The position numbers were made by a program, and so were the translations under genes. From DATBRV01 sp036560145 (GTDB lineage Bacteria; Myxococcota_A; UBA9160; SMWR01), in NCBI GenBank assembly GCA_036560145.1, contig DATBRV010000149.1, forward strand, positions 8,068-72,067: a DNA stretch of 64,000 nucleotides, in the 5' to 3' direction. Positions within the stretch are counted from its first letter, which is position 1. The number at the start of each line of letters is the position of its first letter. The notes beneath the pieces are model-generated. The model had not been told where the DNA came from. It searched no databases and saw only the letters and a list, made by a program, of their open reading frames with translations. Positions 1 to 7,677 of this stretch are shown here, one piece after another.

Positions 1-320
1 GCGGCCTGAAGGGCCTGAAGCGCGGCGAGGCGAAGGCCGCTCGGGCTCTTCGCGTCGCGCAGGATGTCGAGCACGCCATGGAACGTCCCGGTGTCGTCGC
101 AGATCTCGCCGCTCAGGTCGGCGAGCGCGCGGATGCGCTGCCGGACGCCGAGACCCGGATCGAGCGCCGCCGCCGCCAGCGCCGCGTAGGAGCCGCGCGC
201 TGCCGCCGCATGCGCGCCGGCCTTGCGCTTCGGCTTCGCCTTCCCCTTCGGGCGCGATCGGCGCTTCGTCTTGGATGCCTTGCGAGCGGTCGCTTTCTTT
301 CGCGTCCTCATCGCACCCAT
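1..320 (-). CDS. Partial hypothetical protein with basic N-terminus (runs off window)
   Basis: Only the first ~106 residues are in the window and the frame is open to the left edge. It begins at an ATG with a good upstream AGGAGGAG. The first ~35 residues are packed with Lys/Arg/Ala (histone-tail-like), followed by an Ala/Leu-rich helical part that reads like an armadillo/HEAT-type helical repeat protein. It lies 27 bases downstream of the tyrosinase stop on the same strand, so the two are probably co-transcribed and this could be a partner of the tyrosinase. I do not recognise a family. The basic N-terminus could bind nucleic acid or be a targeting or low-complexity tail. Confidence 0.6.
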   Translation of the reverse strand, partial: MGAMRTRKKATARKASKTKRRSRPKGKAKPKRKAGAHAAAARGSYAALAAAALDPGLGVRQRIRALADLSGEICDDTGTFHGVLDILRDAKSPSGLRLAALQALQA

Positions 321-347
321 GGGTCGGGTCTCCTCCTGCGCGCCGTT

Positions 348-1565
348 CTAGGCGAACCGCACGTCATCGTAGTCGAACCCGAGCTGCGAGTGGGGCGCGA
401 CCGCGCCCTGGAAGTCGAGCATGTCGCGCACCTTGGGCTTCGCTCCGGGCGCCGTGACGCAGGACGAGGCGGCGAGGTCTCCCCCGGGCGCCGTTGCCGG
501 ACGCTGCCCCCCCGTGATTCCGTTCCAGGGCCACATCGTGTCCGGCAGGTTGTGCCCGATCCGGCTGGGACCGTTCGCGAACGACGCTGCGAGGGCGGGA
601 TCGAAGCGACCGAAGCGGCGTTGCCACTTCGCCCAGAGCCGATCGACGTTCGCATGCAGGAGGAAGAAGAGCGGATCCTTCGCGGCAGTGTCGATGCTCG
701 AGATCGAACCACCAAAGCTCGTATGGGCGAATCCGTGCGGGTTCCCTTCCATGCGGAGGAACTGCGCGTACTGGTTGCCGAGCGCGAGCGTCTGGGCTTC
801 GGTGATCACGTTGGCCGACGCGGTTCCGGTGACGAAGAACGGGCGCCGGTTGATACCCGGCACGCCATCGGTCACCCAGAACTGGAGCGGGTTGGTCGAG
901 GCGAAGTGGACCGTGCCGTTGCTGTCGGAGCGCCCGAGGAACGCTGGCGTGAAGAGCGCCGGGGCCGGGCGATCGAAGCGCCAGTACGGAAGCGCGACGC
1001 TGGAATCGATCGCCTGCAGCTCGCGCTCGAGATCCAGCAGGTAGGCCCGGTGCCATGGAAGGAACCCCGGTGCACCGTGTGCTTCGGGCGAGGTCAGGTC
1101 CGTGTGCATGGCCCGGAAGGCGGCGAAGCCGCCTGCACCCCGATCGTTGAACTTGGCGAGGGCCGCAACGAAGCGATCGCGCTCGGGCGCGGTCAGCTTC
1201 GCGGCGTCCTTCCGGACGCGAACCATGAGCGGCACCGAGCCCAGCACCTGGGTCCCCGCGCGCACTTCCACCGTCACGTCGCCGTCCATGACGCTCGCCC
1301 TGCCGAACACACCCGTCAAGAAGAAGGGAACGGGTGCGCCGGCGAGCGGAAGCGTGAGCGACAAGGACGTCTTGGCGGATGCGCTCGGCCCGTCCCGAAA
1401 CCTCACCTGCCCGCCGGTCGCAGCCGGCTTCTGGCGCAGCGTCACCTGCACGGGTTGGCTGGCGCCCGTCGGGTCGGACAGCCGGACGCTGCACGGCGAC
1501 GGCGCCCACGAGACGTAGCGCGCCTTCGGATCGGCGCTGTCGTTGATCCTCAGTTCGATCTGCAA
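348..1565 (-). CDS. Tyrosinase family type-3 copper oxidase
   Basis: This 405-residue protein should oxidise phenols or catechols with O2 at a binuclear copper site. Site CuA is H154, H163 (in SPEAH) and H172 (in LPWHR). Site CuB is H277, H281 (in NPHGFAH) and H304 (in LLHANVDRLW), so the full six-His set is present. Residues 1-120 form a beta-rich domain with no His ligands that is not part of the usual tyrosinase core, and no signal peptide is visible. It is followed at 27 bases by the basic partial protein and diverges from the M43 protease. The substrate is unknown; melanin-type or natural-product tailoring are both possible. Confidence 0.9.
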   Translation of the reverse strand: MQIELRINDSADPKARYVSWAPSPCSVRLSDPTGASQPVQVTLRQKPAATGGQVRFRDGPSASAKTSLSLTLPLAGAPVPFFLTGVFGRASVMDGDVTVEVRAGTQVLGSVPLMVRVRKDAAKLTAPERDRFVAALAKFNDRGAGGFAAFRAMHTDLTSPEAHGAPGFLPWHRAYLLDLERELQAIDSSVALPYWRFDRPAPALFTPAFLGRSDSNGTVHFASTNPLQFWVTDGVPGINRRPFFVTGTASANVITEAQTLALGNQYAQFLRMEGNPHGFAHTSFGGSISSIDTAAKDPLFFLLHANVDRLWAKWQRRFGRFDPALAASFANGPSRIGHNLPDTMWPWNGITGGQRPATAPGGDLAASSCVTAPGAKPKVRDMLDFQGAVAPHSQLGFDYDDVRFA

Positions 1566-1743
1566 GACGCATCCCTCGTTCGGCGAACTGCGACGGCAGG
1601 GGCGGATCGAAGGGGCTGGCTCCCGACATCGGGTAGCTGCCAGACATCACGAACCGTCATACCGAAGGGCTCCGCGTCGTAGGGGTTTCTACGGATGCGT
1701 CATCGTGTGTCGCCCGAACGCATCTCATGCCGCTCGAATCATA

Positions 1744-1773
1744 TTGACTCGTCGTTGTGTTCACAAGAATAAT
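1744..1773 (+). promoter_or_regulatory. Candidate sigma70-type promoter for the M43 protease
   Basis: TTGACT at 1744-1749 and AATAAT at 1768-1773, 18 bases apart, lie in a locally AT-rich patch within the 250-base divergent gap between the tyrosinase and the M43 protease. It would give a leader of about 35 bases before the ATG at 1816. Prediction by eye only. Confidence 0.4.
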
Positions 1774-1815
1774 CATCGAATCATCCGCCCCCAGACTCCA
1801 TCCCCAGGAGGAACG

Positions 1816-2697
1816 ATGCCGCCGAAAAGCAAGACGCCGAAGCGCCGCCAGTGCGGCACCATGATCGTCCACCAGCGACTGCTGGAGCGAGACTCCGGCT
1901 ACCGCGCGCGGCTCATGTCGCTCGAGAACGCCACCAACAGGCGCATGTCGGCCAAGCTGGCGCCGCCGAGGACGAGGACGATCCAGGTGGTCGTGCACGT
2001 CGTGTACAACAAGGCGGCCGAGAACATCGGCGCCGCCCAGATCGACAGCCAGATCCGCGCGCTCAACCGTGACTTCGCGGCTACGAACCCGGACAAGAGC
2101 AGCGTTCCCGCGGTGTGGAAGGGGCTCGTCGGCGACGCGCGGATCCAGTTCAAGCTGGCCGCGAGGGGAATCACCCGGACAAAGACCACTCGAACGAGCT
2201 TCTCCGACGACGACTCGGTGAAGTCGACTGCGACCGGGGGGCAGAACCCCTGGAATACCAGGAAGTACCTGAACATCTGGGTGTGTACGCTCGCAGACAG
2301 CCTGCTCGGCTACGCCCAGTTTCCAAGCGGGCCTGCCGCCACTGACGGCGTCGTGATCCTGAATACCGCCTTCGGCTCGACCGGTACGGCGGCGGCGCCG
2401 TTCAACCTGGGCCGCACCGCCACCCACGAGGTCGGGCACTATTTCAACTTGCACCACATCTGGGGCGACGTCGGGATCTCGTGCGCCGACTCGGACTACG
2501 TGGCCGACACGCCGAACCAGGAAGGGCCGAATCAGGGCAAGCCGTCCTTCCCGACGGTCTCGTGCCAGAACGGACCGAATGGTGACATGTACATGAACTA
2601 TATGGACTACGTGAACGACGACACGATGGTCATGTTCACGGCCCAGCAGCGGATTCGGATGCAGGCCACCCTGGCCGGACCGCGCAGCGGGCTCTAG
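1816..2697 (+). CDS. M43 (pappalysin-type) zinc metalloprotease
   Basis: A 293-residue metzincin. The zinc site is H204-E205-x2-H208-x5-H214 (HEVGHYFNLHH), with the Asn that M43 proteins often carry instead of the metzincin Gly, and a Met-turn NYMDY at 261-265. The N-terminus has the RQCGTM..H..LL element typical of bacterial M43B proteins. Start chosen at the ATG preceded by AGGAGG; the frame is open further upstream but without a ribosome site. No obvious signal peptide precedes the Arg/Lys-rich start, which is unusual for a family that is normally secreted. It diverges from the tyrosinase and is followed at 9 bases by a small protein and then an M28 peptidase, suggesting a proteolysis cluster. 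Confidence 0.88.
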   Translation: MPPKSKTPKRRQCGTMIVHQRLLERDSGYRARLMSLENATNRRMSAKLAPPRTRTIQVVVHVVYNKAAENIGAAQIDSQIRALNRDFAATNPDKSSVPAVWKGLVGDARIQFKLAARGITRTKTTRTSFSDDDSVKSTATGGQNPWNTRKYLNIWVCTLADSLLGYAQFPSGPAATDGVVILNTAFGSTGTAAAPFNLGRTATHEVGHYFNLHHIWGDVGISCADSDYVADTPNQEGPNQGKPSFPTVSCQNGPNGDMYMNYMDYVNDDTMVMFTAQQRIRMQATLAGPRSGL

Positions 2698-2706
2698 CTT
2701 CGACGC

Positions 2707-3024
2707 GTGCCGGAAGTCGCTCGAGCCACCCTCGTCGGGAAGTGGACCCACTCCCACGAAGAGGACTCTCCCGACGAACGCGTCTACCGGAGATCGTCCT
2801 ACGCCTTCCCGCGTTCGCGCGGGCGGGAATCGTTCGAGCTTCAAAAGGACGGGAAGCTGGTCGAGCGCGCGATCGGGCCGACGGACCGCATGGTCTCGAG
2901 CGAGGGCAGCTGGGAGCTGCGCGACGACGGCTGCCTCGTGCTGCGTGCGGGCACGGGCCGCGGGGAGCGCGAGCTCGCGGTGCTCTCCGCGGACGCCGAT
3001 CGGCTCGTGGTGAAGCGGCGCTAG
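2707..3024 (+). CDS. Small hypothetical protein between two peptidases
   Basis: A 105-residue protein with a GTG start 9 bases after the protease stop, so it is likely in the same transcript. The sequence alternates short beta strands (LVGKWTH, SFELQKDGKLVE, GSWELRDDGCLVLRAG), a pattern seen in lipocalin-like or META-type small beta-barrels, and ends in VVKRR. No signal peptide, Cys pair or catalytic motif is seen. Its position between an M43 and an M28 peptidase would suit an inhibitor or substrate-binding role, but that is a guess. Confidence 0.6.
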   Translation: MPEVARATLVGKWTHSHEEDSPDERVYRRSSYAFPRSRGRESFELQKDGKLVERAIGPTDRMVSSEGSWELRDDGCLVLRAGTGRGERELAVLSADADRLVVKRR

Positions 3025-3034
3025 GGGACGGGCG

Positions 3035-4273
3035 GTGGATCTCCTGGTGATCCGCGCCACGGACGAAGGCGATACGGCGCGCGCGCGGGCGGCGGCGCCG
3101 CCCGGCGCCGTCTGGGCCCGTTTCGGGGACGAGCTCGTCCTCGCGGGTACGGGCGCCGCCTGGAAGCGGCACGCGGAGGCACTCCGGTCCAAGGCGCTCC
3201 GCTCGGATCGGCCGCGCGGCGTCACACCGGATCGGCTCCACTTCGTCGTGCAGACCGGCCGTCTCTTCCAACGGCATCACCCCGACGTCGCGGTCCTCCA
3301 CGACCGCGGACGGTTTCTCCTCGTCGACCTCGATCGGAGGCGTGCGAGTCGCCTCCGGCGCAGCCATCCCACCTGCTACGGGGTCTTCCCGCTCGGCGCA
3401 GGCGAGGTCGTCTTCGCGCGCGCGAGGCGGGCCGCGCGCGCTCAGGATCCGAAGGTACGGCGCCTCGTGGACGCCGTGACGAAACAGCGGATCTCGGCTG
3501 AGATGGCGGCGCTCGCGGGGATGCGGACCCGGCACTCGACGAGCGCCGATTTCCGGCGGAGCCTGGCGCGTTCGGCGGAGATTCTCGGCGGCCTGGGCTA
3601 CGAGATCCGACGACAGCGCGTCGGCGTCGCGTCGGAGTTCAGCGCCAACCTGATCGCCGAGCGAACCGGCGGCGGGCCGGCATCCCGCGGCCTCGTGATC
3701 ATTGCCGCGCACCTCGACTCGGTGAATTGGGAGGATGGGCCCGGCGGGCAGGCGCCGGGTGCGGACGACAACGCGAGCGGAGGTGCGGGCGTGCTCGAGA
3801 TCGCCCGGGTGTTTGCGAACGTCCCGTGCCGACACGACCTGCAGTTCATTCTTTTCGGCGGCGAGGAGCAGGGCCTCTTCGGCAGCAAGCACTATGTCGC
3901 GAAGCTCACGGCCCGGGATCGGGGCCGCATCCGCGCCGTGCTCAACATGGACATGATAGCCAGCACCAATGCGGGCGAGCGGACGGTGCTGCTGGAGGGC
4001 GCAGCGATCTCGACCTCGATGCTGGACGGTCTCGAAGCCGCCGCAGCGACGTACACCGGGCTCGCCGTAGAGCGCTCGCTGCACGCCTCGAATAGCGATC
4101 ACGTCCCGTTCATCGATGCGGGCCTGCCAGCGGTGCTCACGATCGAGGGTGCAGACCAGACGAACGATCGCGTTCATTCCGCCCGCGACACCCTCGCGCA
4201 CGTGGATCTGGAGCTGGCGGCGGAGATCCTGCGGATGAACGTGGCGTATCTGGCCGATGCCGCAGGGGCATGA
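3035..4273 (+). CDS. M28 family zinc aminopeptidase
   Basis: A 412-residue protein with a GTG start 10 bases after the preceding gene. Residues ~150-412 are an M28 peptidase: H226 (AHLDS), bridging D244 (GADDN), catalytic E277 and ligand E278 (GGEEQG), D306 (NMDMI) and H381 (VHSARDT) form the complete two-zinc set. Residues 1-150 are an N-terminal region rich in Arg that is not a signal peptide. The enzyme should remove N-terminal residues from peptides, plausibly finishing products of the upstream M43 protease. Its stop overlaps an ATG (ATGA at 4270), but the frame that follows is not a convincing gene until ~4432. Confidence 0.88.
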   Translation: MDLLVIRATDEGDTARARAAAPPGAVWARFGDELVLAGTGAAWKRHAEALRSKALRSDRPRGVTPDRLHFVVQTGRLFQRHHPDVAVLHDRGRFLLVDLDRRRASRLRRSHPTCYGVFPLGAGEVVFARARRAARAQDPKVRRLVDAVTKQRISAEMAALAGMRTRHSTSADFRRSLARSAEILGGLGYEIRRQRVGVASEFSANLIAERTGGGPASRGLVIIAAHLDSVNWEDGPGGQAPGADDNASGGAGVLEIARVFANVPCRHDLQFILFGGEEQGLFGSKHYVAKLTARDRGRIRAVLNMDMIASTNAGERTVLLEGAAISTSMLDGLEAAAATYTGLAVERSLHASNSDHVPFIDAGLPAVLTIEGADQTNDRVHSARDTLAHVDLELAAEILRMNVAYLADAAGA

Positions 4274-4293
4274 ACCCGGCGAGCGAGGTGAAA

Positions 4294-4431
4294 AACCAAC
4301 CAGGATTGGTTCCCGCGGGCTGTCCCCGCCTCTTTCGTGACCCGCGTCACGGCCGGCCCTGCGCGACGGGACGAAGCTGCACGTGGGTCCGCCGGCGCCG
4401 TGCGTGGAGGGGAGAGACCCGTGGGTTTCGA
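4294..4431 (+). repeat. Tandem-hairpin leader repeat, copy 1
   Basis: Bases 4321-4430 closely match 5670-5790. The shared order is TGTCCCCGCCTC, an inverted repeat GTGAC-N4-GTCAC (4337-4350), ACGGG.CGAAGCTGC, a purine-rich GGAGGGGAGAG, then a start-like GTGGGTTTCGAT. The upstream flank adds AACCAA-N6-TTGGTT (4294-4311) and GCGGG..CCCGC. In copy 2 the same block ends at the true start codon of the CPBP-like gene; here it leads into a damaged cytochrome fragment. It could be a structured leader RNA, a REP-like element or a recombination scar. Confidence 0.5.
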
Positions 4432-4677
4432 TACGATCTCCTGCTGCCTCCGGCGCAGCGGCCGACGTCCTTCCACGTCGGGACCCGCGAGTTCGACCCG
4501 ATCCACGTCGGCTACCTCACCGGAGACACGGTTCCCGACAACGCGTTCGAGTTCTCCACGGTCGACGCCGCGGGAGCGCCCATCGAGGGGAACTCGAACC
4601 TCGGCCACGACTACGGCAACGCGAGCTTCAGCGAGGCGGACCGCCTGGCGCTGGTCGAGTACATGAAGACGCTCTGA
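4432..4677 (+). pseudogene. C-terminal remnant of a cytochrome-type protein
   Basis: The reading frame from about 4432 gives ~81 residues resembling the C-terminal tail of large di-heme cytochrome c / peroxidase-like proteins: a TSFHVGTREFDP..VGY segment, GNSNLGHDYG and a final LVEYMKTL helix. No CxxCH heme motif, signal peptide or N-terminal domain is present, and the part 5' of it is the leader repeat described at 4294. The 5' portion has probably been lost by deletion and replaced by the repeat. An intact open frame starts at 4270, but its first ~54 residues look non-coding. Confidence 0.55.
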
Positions 4678-4736
4678 CGAGAAGGTTCACGCCGCGGGCG
4701 CGTTCTGGTCGAGAACCCGCCCGAGCTGCTCGCGCG

Positions 4737-5582
4737 TCAGGCGGGCTTCGTGGTGGCGATGAAATCGACGAGGACCTCGACGAAGCGCTCGGGGGCCTCG
4801 CAGTGCGGGTAGTGGCCCACTCCGTCGAAGATCTCGAGGCGGCTCCCGGGGATCGCCTGGTGTGCCGCGACGGCGTGACTCACCGGAATGAACGGGTCCT
4901 GTGCCCCCCACACGATCAGGGTCGGCAGGTGCGCTGCGCGGTAGAGCCGGCCGAGGGCGCTCACCGCCTGCCCCTTGAAGTCGATCACGTCGCGCAGGCT
5001 GCGAAAGAACGCGCGGCGGCTCTCGGTGTCCGCGAGCGACGCGAAGCTCCGCCAGACCTCCTGACTGGCAGGCGCGGGCCGCATGCCCGCGCGGCCAAGC
5101 CAGCTGGCGACCCGATTTCCCGCGACACGCACCCATGGCGCGCAGATGAGTGGGAAGACCGACTCGAACCCGGGCACGGTCAAGACCCGGAGGAAGAACG
5201 TGACCTCTCGGCCCAGTCCGCCGCTGTCGACCAGGACCAGCCGCTCGCAGCGCTCCGGGAACTGATAGGCAAACTGCATGGCCACGCCGCCCCCGAGCGA
5301 CTGACCGACGATGGTGACGCGCTCGTGCCCGAGCGCGTCGAGCAGATCGCGAAGCATGTTGGCATGCGCGCCGAGCGAGTAGTCGCCGCGCGGTTTTTCT
5401 GACTCGCCCTGCCCGAGCAGATCGGGGGCCAGCACCGTGAACCGCTCGGCCAGAGGCGGCATGACGCGCCGCCACGTTTCGGAGCTGCCGGCCATGCCAT
5501 GCACGAGAAGCAGGACCGGCCCCTGGCCTGCGGTTCGATAGACGACCCGCTCGCCGTTGAGGGAGAGCGTGTGCGGTGTCAT
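4737..5582 (-). CDS. Alpha/beta-fold hydrolase
   Basis: A 281-residue alpha/beta hydrolase: oxyanion HGMAG at 28-32, nucleophile S95 in GQSLGG, acid Asp in GAQDPFIP, and catalytic His in GVGHYPH near the C-terminus. Start chosen at 5582 (MTPHTL) because TTGGGAGCGG lies just upstream; an ATG pair 48 bases further up lacks a ribosome site. It is related to the cap-containing C-C bond hydrolase or haloperoxidase-like branch; the substrate cannot be read. It diverges from the CPBP-like gene, whose repeat-type leader lies immediately beyond. Confidence 0.85.
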   Translation of the reverse strand: MTPHTLSLNGERVVYRTAGQGPVLLLVHGMAGSSETWRRVMPPLAERFTVLAPDLLGQGESEKPRGDYSLGAHANMLRDLLDALGHERVTIVGQSLGGGVAMQFAYQFPERCERLVLVDSGGLGREVTFFLRVLTVPGFESVFPLICAPWVRVAGNRVASWLGRAGMRPAPASQEVWRSFASLADTESRRAFFRSLRDVIDFKGQAVSALGRLYRAAHLPTLIVWGAQDPFIPVSHAVAAHQAIPGSRLEIFDGVGHYPHCEAPERFVEVLVDFIATTKPA

Positions 5583-5662
5583 CCGCTCCCAACGGGATTG
5601 GTTCGGAAGGTCCGCCAAGCCGGGCATCATACGTCCGAATGGGGGCTTTTTCCGGCGACTTT

Positions 5663-5790
5663 CGCGGGGTGTCCCCGCCTCCTCGGTGACCGGGGTCACG
5701 GACGCTTCCGGGTGACGGGTCGAAGCTGCCTGGGGATCCGCGGGCGCTGCGGCCGCCGCGCGCGCGGATGGGAGGGGCGCATGGGTTTCG
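5663..5790 (+). repeat. Tandem-hairpin leader repeat, copy 2 (ends at CPBP-like start codon)
   Basis: Copy 2 of the element at 4294-4431. It holds two consecutive hairpins: GCGGGG-TGT-CCCCGC at 5664-5678 and the perfect palindrome GTGACC-GG-GGTCAC at 5686-5699. Then come GACGGGTCGAAGCTGC, a GC-rich stretch, a GGGAGGGG ribosome-site-like run and ATGGGTTTCGAT. Both hairpins are kept in both copies although individual bases differ, which favours a function at RNA or protein-binding level. Copy 2 is about 11 bases longer than copy 1 between the second hairpin and the start codon. Confidence 0.5.
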
Positions 5791-7577
5791 ATTCGGTCGT
5801 GCGGGCGCGGCTTCGCGCTCCGAACGCGGAAGCTCGGGCGCCGTTCGCCGCGCAGGCGCCGCAGCCGCTCGCGCGCGCGGCGGTGCGCGCGCTGCACCCC
5901 GCGCAGCGCTACCAGATCCGCGAGGAGGCCGGCGCTCGCAGGCTCGTCTGTGTCGAAGCGCCTACCCTTTGTGTGCGCATCGAGCGCGGCCGCTGCGTGC
6001 GTGCGTCGGAGGCGCGCCACGCGCCGCCGGGCACGATCTTCCTGGACGGCGCCGCGGAGTGCGAGCCCTTCGCGGACCCGGTGCGCGGCGTCTACAACCT
6101 CGATCATCACGAGGGCTGCGTGCGCAGCTTCACGCTGTCGGCCTGCGAGCAGGCGATGGTGCTGCTGCTGCGCGGCCTCGATCTGCGCCAGCGCGAGTGG
6201 AACGTGCTCGCGAACGATGCCGATCTCGACGTCGTGCTCGCCATCTGGGTGCTGCTGAACCACCATCGGCTGGCGGCCGGCGACGGCGCGGCGCGCACCG
6301 AGATCCTGCCGCCCCTGCGCCTCGAGGGCGCCATCGACGCCCACGGCCTGGCCTGCCAGGAGTTCTGCGCGCTGCCGCCGGGCCTGCTCGACGAAACCCG
6401 CCGCCGCATGGAGCGGCTGCGCGACTGCGAGCGCGGCCTGCGCGATGCCGGGCGCTGGCAGAAGGTCGACCTGCTGGAGTACACGCGAGAGCGTCTCCAG
6501 CAGATCGACGCGTTCGTCTACCCGCAGGACGCCTTCGACGACCTCGTCGAGATCGAAGAGCTCGGCCGCGTGCGGCTCGTGAACAGCTCGGTGGCGCTGG
6601 CGTGCCGCGCGCACGTCGGCATCTACGAGGTCGAGCGCCAGCTCGCGCGCTTCCACGGTCCGCGCCTCGGCCTGCTGGTGCTGCGCCAGCGCGAGGGCGT
6701 CTACACCCTGCGGCAGGCCGATCCCGCGCTGCCGGCGAGCCTCGATGCGCTCTACGCCCACCTGAACCGGATCGACCCCGGGGTGCGCGCCCGGCAGGCC
6801 GACCGACGTTGGGGCGGCTCGGGCGAAATCGGCGGATCGCCGCGCACCGGCGGCTCGAAGCTGACGTTCGATGCGATCCTTGCCGCGTGCCGTCATGTCT
6901 ACGCCCGGCCGCCGCTCATGCACCGACTCGCCGAGGGCGCCCTGGCCTGCGCGATGGCGGTGGCGGTGCCTTTCGTGGCACTCGCTGCTGCGCACGCGCC
7001 CGGAGGGCCGGGCGCGGCCATGGGCGCCCTCGCGCTGGGCCTCGCATTCGCGTTCCTCGCCGCGTGCTGCTTCGGGCTGAGCGAGCGAAGCCTGCGCGGT
7101 CTGCACGGCTGGCGTCGCCCGATCGGCCTCGGCTGGCTCGGCGCGCTGCCCTTCGCGCTGGTCGGTGCATTGGCGGGCGGCGTGTGGGTCCCGCCCGCCG
7201 AGGCGGGGGCGCCGCTCTCCCACGTTGCGCTCGCGAGTCTGCTCTGCGCCGGTGGCGCCGAGCTGCTCTTCCGCGGCTTCCTGCACGGCCGCTTGACGGC
7301 CTGTGCCGCGCCCCGCGCACCGGGAAACGGCGTCTTTGCGGTCCCTGTCCTGCTCTCGGCGCTGCTCTATGCAGCGGTCGGCGGCGCGCTGGCGACCCTC
7401 GGCGCGCTCGCGCCGTCCCCGCTCGACGCGACGGGGCCCGTCCTCGCCGTCGGTGGCGCGCTGCTCTTCGGCCTCTCGGCCGGCGCGGCCCGCGAGCTCT
7501 CTGGCAGCGTCGTGGCACCGTTCGCGTTGCATGTGCTCGGCGCGGCGGCGCTGCTCGCGGCGGCGCTGCTCGCGTAG
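5781..7577 (+). CDS. CPBP-like intramembrane protein with large unknown N-terminal domain
   Basis: 598 residues; start at the ATG after GGGAGGGGCGC. Residues 1-~380 are soluble and contain YNLDHHEGC (105-113) and LANDADLDVV (143-152), which together recall metal-binding DHH/DxD signatures, although the order is unlike that of classic DHH phosphoesterases. Residues ~385-598 are 6-7 hydrophobic helices matching the CPBP/Rce1 abortive-protease fold: AELLFRG at 493-499 corresponds to EExxxR but has Ala for the first Glu, the second-motif His is not evident, and a third-motif His sits in PFALH. The protease may therefore be inactive or altered. The gene is monocistronic, after a repeat-type leader. 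Confidence 0.65.
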   Translation: MGFDSVVRARLRAPNAEARAPFAAQAPQPLARAAVRALHPAQRYQIREEAGARRLVCVEAPTLCVRIERGRCVRASEARHAPPGTIFLDGAAECEPFADPVRGVYNLDHHEGCVRSFTLSACEQAMVLLLRGLDLRQREWNVLANDADLDVVLAIWVLLNHHRLAAGDGAARTEILPPLRLEGAIDAHGLACQEFCALPPGLLDETRRRMERLRDCERGLRDAGRWQKVDLLEYTRERLQQIDAFVYPQDAFDDLVEIEELGRVRLVNSSVALACRAHVGIYEVERQLARFHGPRLGLLVLRQREGVYTLRQADPALPASLDALYAHLNRIDPGVRARQADRRWGGSGEIGGSPRTGGSKLTFDAILAACRHVYARPPLMHRLAEGALACAMAVAVPFVALAAAHAPGGPGAAMGALALGLAFAFLAACCFGLSERSLRGLHGWRRPIGLGWLGALPFALVGALAGGVWVPPAEAGAPLSHVALASLLCAGGAELLFRGFLHGRLTACAAPRAPGNGVFAVPVLLSALLYAAVGGALATLGALAPSPLDATGPVLAVGGALLFGLSAGAARELSGSVVAPFALHVLGAAALLAAALLA

Positions 7578-7677
7578 CATCTCGCCCGCGGCGACGTGGC
7601 TCCCTTCGCGTTGCATGCTCTCGATGGGGCGGCGCTTCGCGGCCCGCGCGGCCCGGCGAGGAGTCGAAGACGGTGGT
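7578..7677 (+). repeat. Imperfect duplicate of the CPBP-like gene tail
   Basis: TTCGCGTTGCATG occurs at 7521-7533 inside the gene end and again at 7605-7617, exactly 84 bases (28 codons) later, with matching flanks (GTGGC.CC before, GGCGGCGCT after). Past the stop, the same frame would read DVAPFALHALDGAAL, echoing VAPFALHVLGAAAL. This looks like a small tandem duplication or the remnant of a second copy's end. No gene is supported in this gap. Confidence 0.4.

Noticed and set aside
4737..7616. A 959-residue minus-strand frame covering the CPBP-like gene
   Set aside because: Only its C-terminal 281 residues are a real protein (alpha/beta hydrolase). The rest is Arg/Ala/His-rich antisense of the plus-strand gene, as expected from GC-rich codon use.
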